Source of the DNA: Pholiota molesta
Lineage: Eukaryota > Basidiomycota > Agaricomycetes > Agaricales > Strophariaceae
Assembly: GCA_014925825.1 (NCBI GenBank)
Contig: JACGCK010000048.1
Span: 186,001-250,000, forward strand
Direction of reading: 5' to 3'
DNA length: 64,000 nucleotides
Below the pieces are notes generated by a model. That model did no database searches. It was not told where the DNA came from and was given only the letters and a program-made list of their open reading frames with translations. Made by a program: the position numbers and the translations under genes. Positions 56,971 to 64,000 of this stretch are shown in pieces (within the stretch, counting starts at the first letter, position 1; each line of letters opens with the position of its first letter).

Positions 56971-59556
56971 TTATCCTGTTAAATCGACGTAGGCGCACTT
57001 GTCCCATTTCATTACCTCTCCGCGATCAGTCACCCCCCGAACATAAAAGCGGACTTTCCTATTCGGTGGCACAACAGAAGGCAAATTGTCCGGCCGGATA
57101 TCAAAACCGTTCTTCTGCCCGTCCCATCCGGAGGTTCCAATCCAACTCGCGGTGTCGACCGTGCCGACATTGTACTCATCGGTGAATACCTGCGCATATA
57201 TGTTGAAGTACAGAAAAGAGGGAAACCATGTGATGGTCGGTTGTTGGTTCCATGCGGAGACGGGATCTTCGGGAGAGGTGATGCTAATGGAGGTTACTGG
57301 GGGAAAGCAGGTCGCTACCTCCCAAGAAAGAGTGCCAGAGAAGGGCTTCCCTGGCCGTTATTGCTGGAGGAAGCAGAATATCGGCCCAGAGGACAATAGT
57401 GTCTTCTTCCCGGAATGTTTCTGGGACATATGCAAACACATTGAGTTGGCCAAGGAGGATATTTGTCTCGAAAGGTTGTTCGGATCTCTGCCAGGACCGC
57501 GATGACAAGACCTATTGCGATATTACTAGGTGGTATAGCATTCCATCCGTAGTTGATGTGTTGAATTGTATTTGCAGCTTGACCCATCCTCCGGAAGTGT
57601 AATACATCAGCTGAGATGATGTTACAAATAAATCTGTCGCCTGAGAGCCTGGAAGTGGTTTAAGTTGAGTCCGAATTCAGTGTCTACGCCCTCCGGAAGA
57701 TCATCAAGTTTATATACAAGGCTGGCGATATATTGTTTTTGAGGTGTGATGTACAGCGATTGAATAGGAATCCATAGTGGTCGGTATGCGGCCAGGTCGC
57801 TAGTAGATCCAGAGAAATGGACGGAAAGCCTGACCGAGTTCCCCCATTCCAAGCATCGTCCATGCAGAACGCAGAAAGCGCCATAGGTAAATCATCTTCC
57901 CTTTCGTCGTCCCAAAACAGATTCGGAGAGGGCCACAGCAAGTCGCCCACGCTCGTTTGCTTATCCACATCGGTCCACCTTTTTCGTTTTCGTAGACTTT
58001 AACGCATCCACGAACCAAGCGACCCCTGTCCCAGGACAGAATGTCGTATGGAAGCACAAATCTGCAGGATCAGGTGGGGGTGTCTGGGAAAGAACGACGT
58101 GATAGGCAAAAACGGCCCGTGCGGGCACTCAGGCTCGTCTTTCCTCCGGGGCGCTTCGGGCACCTCGACGGGGCCGGTGACGGAGCCCACCCAGAGCTTG
58201 CTATCGTATTCCCACCACTTGTCCCAGGACCATCCGGGCTTGTCCTGCTCGCTTTCCCATGTCCATGCCTGGCCGAAGAGCGCGACACTTAATCCTAGAG
58301 ACTCGGGCGCGATGTGAGTGATGGCTTTGTAGGAGCCAAAACCTCCGCCGCCGTGCGAACCACGACCCCAGATGTCGACGCCCATGTAGATGTCCTGCAC
58401 TGTTTTTGTCGTGCGTTGCGAGTAAGATTCAGGTGTATTTCCGATAAGGGCTGCGTCCAGGCTCAAAAAATATTGAGCAGAGAGAGCAGGATAATCAGGA
58501 CGCCACTAGAACGATCGTTAGTGCATGTCAGAGGAAATGTGACGAGGCTATTCACCGTATAATTCGAAAAGAGCCAGTCGAAGACAAGAAAAATGGAAGA
58601 TTGAGGCTGTTGAGACGATCTTGCCATGCAAGACGGCCACTGATTATCACGCTATCGTACCTGTTTTCATGCCAAATGTAAGCTCAAGATCTCCAAAAGA
58701 GACCAAAACTACCATATTGTCTCGCCGTGTGACCAACTTTGTTGAGGATTTCGGATTGTAAAAGAGTTATCCACGCAGACAGGGCTCTCGTTTGCTCGAC
58801 ACCACCTGTCAAAGGCATTCGAAATTGAGGAGATAGCCATCGAAGCCTCGTTCTGCAGCCAGTTCTGCCAACCGCGTGCATAGTAGGATGTCAGAGGAGT
58901 GTCTGTGATGAACTTCCTTGATCTATTTGGCCCGTTTTTGCATGTGGTATTTTGCCAACAAGGAGGCGAAGGCAGTCCTCTTCACCACCACCTTCAAAGA
59001 TTCTGACAAATCATCAGAGAATTTTCTTTTGAGGCAGCATAAGGACTTACAATGTGCCGAGCATCTTCACGCCTTGTCGATGAGCAGCAGAGATCCATCC
59101 TGGTGGCGGCACCGTAACACGATGATGTGAGAAGCTAAATGATGTTCATGAGCTCATGCCCCCTTTCACGACGAACTTATGACAACTCACTAGATAAAAG
59201 TATCACAGCTAGACCAAAAATTGAATGTATAACAACGGTCAAACAGGCTCTCTGTGTATCCTCCCTGACGTTCCGTGTAAGGAATCGCGCTTTGCAAGTA
59301 TCACTTGCGCGTTTTCACCTTGTAATCATGGCACACCTGAAATCCGTCAGTCAGATAACATATAGGAAAACTATAATTATGTTACCAGCAGTTTCCCTCT
59401 GTTCAAAGCATCTGCTGCAGGCTTCCGAGACGTATACTTGATAATTCCATCATGTCGTTTAGGAGCAGTTCCTGGTACCCAGTTATCAAATTCCTTCAAT
59501 GATTTGAAGAAAAGTGACTGCGCAGGCGATGGTTGAACTTTGCCAATGATTGGCAT
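56971..59556 (-). CDS. Endo-beta-N-acetylglucosaminidase, glycoside hydrolase family 85, frame-shifted at several points
   Basis: Start chosen at ATG 59556 (MPIIGKVQPSPAQS), ahead of FKSLKEFDNWVPGTAPKRHD and ALNRGKLL. Then FSHHRVTVPPPGWISAAHRQ, GVKMLGTL and IFEGGGEEDCLRLLVGKIP. The active-site segment is AERGFDGYLLNFE; its Asn and Glu (58826-58818) are the GH85 catalytic pair. YDSVIISGRLAWQDRLNSLN follows, then DIYMGVDIWGRGSHGGGGFG and SVALFGQAWTWESEQDKPGW. C-terminal beta-rich domains run to DKCAYVDLTG and the stop at 56971. GH85 enzymes cut the GlcNAc-GlcNAc bond of N-glycans; without a visible signal peptide a cytosolic deglycosylation role is likely. One-base shifts occur right after NFEC, near KVG, and near STGSF. 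Confidence 0.82.
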
Positions 59557-59778
59557 GGCAGGCGCCTGAGTTTATGGGGAATCGACGTAGAGTGTCGATC
59601 AGTGTTGGTGGTTCGAAGGGTGGAACTGGCCGGGGAATGTTGAGACTCGACTCGCCAGTGAGGGCAACGACTATATGATGGCGCGCGTGACTACAGTACT
59701 CAGTTCTAGTCAAGTCTACTCCCTTCACGCACATTCACCACAACACGTAGGAATACACTTACTACTGTCGGGATTGGC

Positions 59779-60664
59779 ATGCGAACCACCTACCAGGATC
59801 TTCCTCTAGAACTTGTGGATCATATCTTCCGATATGGGTGCATCCTTTCGACCTCATTTTGCTTCGCTCTCAGTCGGACATCTTCTTGGACCCGTAAACT
59901 CGCGTTGCCATATATCTATTCAACCGTGATTTTCAAGACCGCGGCGACAGCCCGGCTCATCTCGGAAAACGTAGTTGAGCATCCGGGTCTACTACCTTGG
60001 TTTCTTCCCAGAAACCATATTCGAAATATCTGCACAAGATCCGTATGCAAACACTTGGTGGATATATTCCACAGTTGCAACCACTTATCCAGACTGGCTT
60101 TGGAGGAACGGGCTTTTCATATGATTGCAAACTATTCCTCGATTTCATTCTCTGAGACAGACAGCTACATTCCAGAACAAGCCTTCCTTTATAAATCGGA
60201 TATTCATCTCCTCATATTCGACGTCATGGATGGATATTCGACCTTTGTACCCCCATGCCTGGGACGACACCCATCTCACCTTTTAATGGGAAGATTACCC
60301 ATCTGCGATTTGGACAGATAGGGTCGTATTCGGAACAAGTTGGGATTCTGGTTCATTTCAACCGTCTTTCCCATATTGCCATTCCTTATCACTGCCCCGA
60401 AGAGCAACACCTATCAGACCTCCTCCGCGTATTTGATCTCTCGTCGTCGAAGATATCTCTTGTTGTGGTGCTGCTGACTGATAAATTGTCTGAGGAGGAG
60501 CATTTGGATGCTTTAAGATGGGTCGTTGATATGCGCAAACCAACTACCGAGTGTCGGCTGTTCTTTCGAAACTGAAGGATCTACAAATGGAATGGGAAGG
60601 AAGCGCGACATGGGCGGATATCTGGGACAAAGCCGATTTGTTCACGCGATCTTTGCCTTCGTGG
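59779..60664 (+). CDS. F-box-like protein, two frame breaks
   Basis: ATG 59779 starts MRTTYQDLPLELVDHIFRYG, a degenerate F-box of the kind common in Agaricomycetes, followed by LALPYIYSTVIFKTAATARL. The frame stops near 60321. The adjacent frame carries on with SPFNGKITHLRFGQIGS and HFNRLSHIAIPYHCPEEQHL to DALRWVVDMRKP. A second shift gives RVSAVLSKLKDLQMEWEGSA then TWADIWDKADLFTRSLPSW, the usual end of this family. F-box proteins recruit substrates to SCF ligases. A GTGAGT directly at the end could extend it with another exon. Confidence 0.65.
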
Positions 60665-60789
60665 TGAGTCCCAATTCACAATATGCCGTATTGCCCTTGA
60701 ATAAACTCAATTTTTGGCGCTCTCTAGATGTATCGCATCTTAATGTTTATGGGTCCTACCGACAACCCGGTAGATCTATATAATATTGG

Positions 60790-61099
60790 ACGAATTGCTT
60801 TTATTCAACACGCGTTGGTGATTCAACTTTACTTGTAATTTGCTTTGTATATCATTTGAAACACCTGCGACGTGATGGAGACACCTAAGGCCTGTGGCGG
60901 GGTCTACGAAGATGTATAAAGAATTGATCAGTGACGGCGATTAGAAAGGGAACTGAAATTAGAAACTGGGAATGAAAACATTGACTCTGACATCAACTTG
61001 AGAACAATGTTGATGGGTGCATATGATCCTCGACGCGCGATGCATAATAGGTAAATTATTATCTAGGTAGCTAGATGGATGTAAAATGGGCTTTCATGT
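60790..61099. other. Convergent 3' ends, no gene seen
   Basis: Short AT-rich stretch between the F-box gene (+) and the DUF6697-type gene (-). Confidence 0.5.
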
Positions 61100-62759
61100 T
61101 CATACAAAGAATTGGACGCGACCGAGTGCCACGGGCTTTGTAGCTGACGGCTCCTCCTCATCCGGAAGTTTAATAGGATCCCTCTTTACCCGCTTGGACT
61201 GCGGTGCATCATCCTCATCAGAGTACGCGGCTTCGCTGTCGACAGCCTCGCCCTCGGACTCCAAGTCAGAGCCATCGCGATTTTTACCTTTGACGATACG
61301 ACGCTTGCGTTTTTCCGTAGTCCGACCACCTTCGCGTTTGGGCCTCCTCGGCGGTGGGGCCCACGTAGGGAATGTGTCGTGAAGCTCTTGTTGAAATCGG
61401 TTGTCGTAACCGACACATTTCATCGTCCAAACGCCCATCCTCTGAGAAGAATTCGTTTCAGTGAAAGCTGGCTTGGAAGTAAGATTGTTCGCATATGAAA
61501 TAAATATCCATACCTCCTTCCCTGAGAAATACGCCCCTTTCACATCATCAGCAGTAATGACCTTATACCGCCCACTCAAGATGGCCTCATCCACCTCAAG
61601 TCGTGTCGGCTCGCGGTGCAGCTCCCTGCGGAGCAGTACTCGAGCACAAACTCCTTCGCCCCACCCCATTTTGACGATCGCATTCGCCCACTTGTTATGA
61701 AACTACAGAAACATTATTCGTCAGAATCGTCAGACTCATATCCTCCAGAATACTGACTTACACGCGGGAGCTGGTCACGCCATTCTTGGACCGTCAGCGA
61801 GGGCGGATTCGCCGCATGCACTTCATACATCCCCTGGTACTGATACACGCTCTTCTTCGAGCCCGCGGCGAGGACGACTTTGACGAACACCCTCAACGTC
61901 CCCGGCAGATCGTCGCCCGCCGTAGTGCAAAACCACAGCCCAGGCGCCCCGGGCATCTGGGGTGCCTCCGGCTGGTACGCGGACGGCAGGAACATGAAGT
62001 CGTTCATCCCGTGTTTATCGAGGAACTTTTTGGCTGGACTCGGGAAGGTTTCCTGCATGTTGCCGCCGTATGCGGACGACATGAAGGCGCGCGTCACGGT
62101 TGTCTCCCGGGTGACCTGGTCCACGGTGAAATACTGGTCCGGTATACCGAGGCCGATTGGCTTGAGACGTTCTCTTAGCGTCTTGGGGAGGAGAGCAGCG
62201 ACGTTCTTCTTGATCTTGGGCTGCAAGGGCAATGTCAATAAATTCTGGACTCTGGAGACTGAGTATTCGATTTAAGAAGAGGACTCACGTCTTTGAGCAA
62301 CTTGAGTTTCTTGAAATCCTCCTTCACCTCCTCGGCCTTTTGTTTCCGAACCGAAAGCAGGGTTGGCAGGAGGACGCCGTCGAAGATCTGGCGCGGAGGC
62401 CGTTGGTTCAAAGGTCCTGGTGTCGTGAGGTCGTAAATTTCGTCCTCAGATTTGATTCCTGGCATAGCCTCGACAGGAACTGACATCTAGCAAGAAATAA
62501 TGAATAGTATATTTATTTCGGATTCACAGAACACCGCACCCTTGAAAAGCAAACGGGGGGACGTTCAGTCTTCCCAGCTTGGATTTTGCTCTCATCACTC
62601 GAGTGGGTGGAAATGGGTTTCTAAAAATCAAGGACCATTGGTTTTGGTTGGCACAACAAATGACATGTCAAAAGGTGTATTCATAGCACATACCGTGTAC
62701 TGGGATTTTGGTATTGCCACGTCGTCGAATTCTTTCCCCTCTAATTTCGGAACCGACAT
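61100..62759 (-). CDS. DUF6697-type hypothetical protein
   Basis: Likely first exon from ATG 62759 (MSVPKLEGKEFDDVAIPKSQ), then an exon with KPISTHSSDESKIQAGKTER, then one starting MSVPVEAMPGIKSEDEIYDL. Two exons thus begin with MSVP directly after a TAG acceptor, so 62486 is an alternative start. The core has IPDQYFTVDQVTRETTVTRA, GLWFCTTAGDDLPGTLRVFV, YQYQGMYEVHAANPPSLTVQ, FHNKWANAIVKMGWGEGVCA and RMGVWTMKCVGYDNRFQQEL. The phrases YxGxYxV...EWxxQ and MKCVGYDxxFQxEL are typical of the Agaricomycete DUF6697 domain. A basic and acidic tail (RRPKREGG, KRKRRIVKGK, EEEPSATKP) suggests a nuclear protein. The joins at 62285/62223, 61758/61703 and 61510/61475 keep frame. Function unknown. Confidence 0.75.
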
Positions 62760-62769
62760 CTAGACATGT

Positions 62770-63294
62770 TGTTTACTGTTTTAATGATAAAGCCAACGAG
62801 AGGGAAGCAAAAGAGTACCTACAGTGGACCCTCCAGCTGGTTTACGCGCAACGGAGGGAAAGAGAGGGTCGTGGGATGAGCGCCAACTTGCCAAGTTCAA
62901 CGCCAGATGTCGGTGTCAGGGACGCCCATAGTCACGGCAACCTAATCAACTGCGTCGAGCCTACTTAAGCTCCGACGGGAAGCGCCATCGCCGTTATCGA
63001 GCGCTCTCGGGAATTAGTCAATCAGAGGAGATACACATTTTTGAATGAGCGGCCTTCTCGACTGGTTGGTCTTTGCACGCGCGTCAACTTCTGCGTATCT
63101 TGATTCTTGAGCATTCACGGAATGAAATTTCGTTTGCCCAATTTTTCCCGGATTTGAACGGGTTGTCTGTTTGTATGCTCGTCGCCATCTGCTATACATT
63201 AGCCATTGCTGCGTCCAATCTCACCAGCCGTAATACTTATCCTAACACAAGACTACAATTTGAATGATCGCGCATTACAAAACCCGGGCCACAC
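62770..63294. other. Intergenic, no gene seen
   Basis: Upstream of the DUF6697-type gene and downstream of the methyltransferase-like gene. No supported feature. Confidence 0.5.
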
Positions 63295-64000
63295 TCAAAA
63301 AACCCATGGTACCAATTTATATGGAACGTCGGCAGCCCAGCAGTACCACTGAGCGCCAAAACGTCCCTGCATAAGGCGGTCCTCCTTCTCCAGCCGCGGC
63401 ACGATAGCGACCGCGAAGATAGCAGCACCGACCGCCCAGCCCAGAGAAATCAGCGGCCCAGCCCACGCCGAGTGGAGCGCCCAGAGCACTGGCGCAGCCA
63501 CGACCCAGGGTGGTGTGGCACGCGAGAGCGCCGAACATGCCCAGTGCGCCGCTGCTATAGCTCGCATGGCGGACGAAGGCGTATGGGCCGGATGTGATGA
63601 GGGTGTGGTCCCGGCGGAGGCTGATCTCGAAGGTGAATGATTCGCCGAGGAGTTGGTAGCACCGCTGGCGGATGCAGGTGCCGGAGATACAACAGAGCCA
63701 GGCGACGAGGAAGGGCCATGTGAGCTGGATGCTGTCTGCGTGCGAGGCGTGAGCGAGGGCTGAGAGCGTTAACTTTGAGAGCGGATTTTCTGGATAGTGG
63801 GCGGCTAGGATGGTGGAAATTTCAGCTAGTCCTACGAGATAGAAGCATGCCTAAGCCGGTAGGTAGGTCAATGTTCTTGTTTATGAAGTCATTGTAAAAG
63901 GTGGACGCACCTTGATTGCGGGCGGAAGCCAATAAACTTCCCGCCCGATTGGGCCTATGCGTTCGGATGGTCGAGGGGGAGGCTGTGGGGCTGTATTAAT
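63295..64000 (-). CDS. Isoprenylcysteine carboxyl methyltransferase-like protein, 5' end outside window
   Basis: The exon at 64000-63911 encodes ERIGPIGREVYWLPPAIK, then after a short intron ACFYLVGLAEISTILAAHYP, LTWPFLVAWLCCISGTCIRQ and RCYQLLGESFTFEISLRRDH. HTLITSGPYAFVRHASYSSG follows, the cofactor-binding signature of ICMT/Ste14-type enzymes. The C-terminal part reads LEKEDRLMQGRFGAQWYCWA then ADVPYKLVPWVF, the E-x-x-L...FG..W......YKL.P ending of the family. Four hydrophobic segments are visible, consistent with an ER membrane protein. A one-base shift is needed near 63510 to connect GMFGALACHTT with VVAAPVLWALHS. The substrate may be prenylated proteins or another small molecule; fungal genomes hold many paralogs. 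Confidence 0.7.

Overview
This window is nuclear DNA from an Agaricomycete (Basidiomycota). The protein-coding genes are cut by many 50-60 bp GT-AG introns. Several gene families are typical of mushroom-forming fungi: a DUF6697-type protein, BTB and F-box proteins, an RBR ligase with CGLTCA cysteine repeats, and a PdxT/SNO glutaminase next to an HRP1-type RNA-binding protein. It divides into a conserved left edge, a 30-kb repeat-rich interior, one large ankyrin gene, a second repeat-rich stretch, and a dense gene block on the right.

Left edge (1-4776): the 3' part of URB1, a ribosome-biogenesis factor. From about 5.7 to 21 kb lies a tandem array. Its unit of 3-4 kb contains (i) a member of an unnamed family carrying HExVxATV and QCYWFA motifs, with a coiled-coil last exon, (ii) a broken 3' piece of a membrane-protein gene whose fuller copy is at 41-43.6 kb, (iii) a short coiled-coil exon block, and (iv) a promoter block with near-perfect TTCCCAA/TTGGGAA palindromes. 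I call the family the YWFA family. Copy 1 (5878-6931) is a pseudogene and copy 2 (8903-10159) is open. Copy 3 (15104-20943) is split by a 4.6-kb DNA transposon with a 7-bp target duplication. Two more distant members follow, at 22741-23941 and on the minus strand at 38485-37305; both look intact.

The array is a transposon sink. A 2.2-kb TA-flanked element (12519-14750) holds a 1.0-kb hAT-type element (13352-14353) with an exact 8-bp target duplication. The 4.6-kb element holds a 304-bp TA-flanked MITE (19531-19834). I see no intact transposase, so all look non-autonomous. A decayed Ty3/gypsy pol lies at about 34.1-36.1 kb.

Middle: 26224-32535 encodes a large ankyrin-repeat protein with an N-terminal domain resembling a nucleotidyltransferase (GGS...DxD). 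40997-43560 (minus) encodes a multi-exon membrane protein; pieces of it occur at four other places in the window.

Right block (44-64 kb): LRRC40-like protein (-), RBR E3 ligase (+), BTB protein (-, broken), HRP1-like RNA-binding protein (-), PdxT/SNO glutaminase (+), serine carboxypeptidase S10 (+), GH85 endo-beta-N-acetylglucosaminidase (-), F-box protein (+), DUF6697-type protein (-), and a partial isoprenylcysteine methyltransferase-like protein (-). Many of these genes carry single-base frame breaks, often at homopolymers, inside otherwise well-conserved sequence. That pattern suggests base-level sequence errors at least as much as gene death, and it should temper any pseudogene call here.
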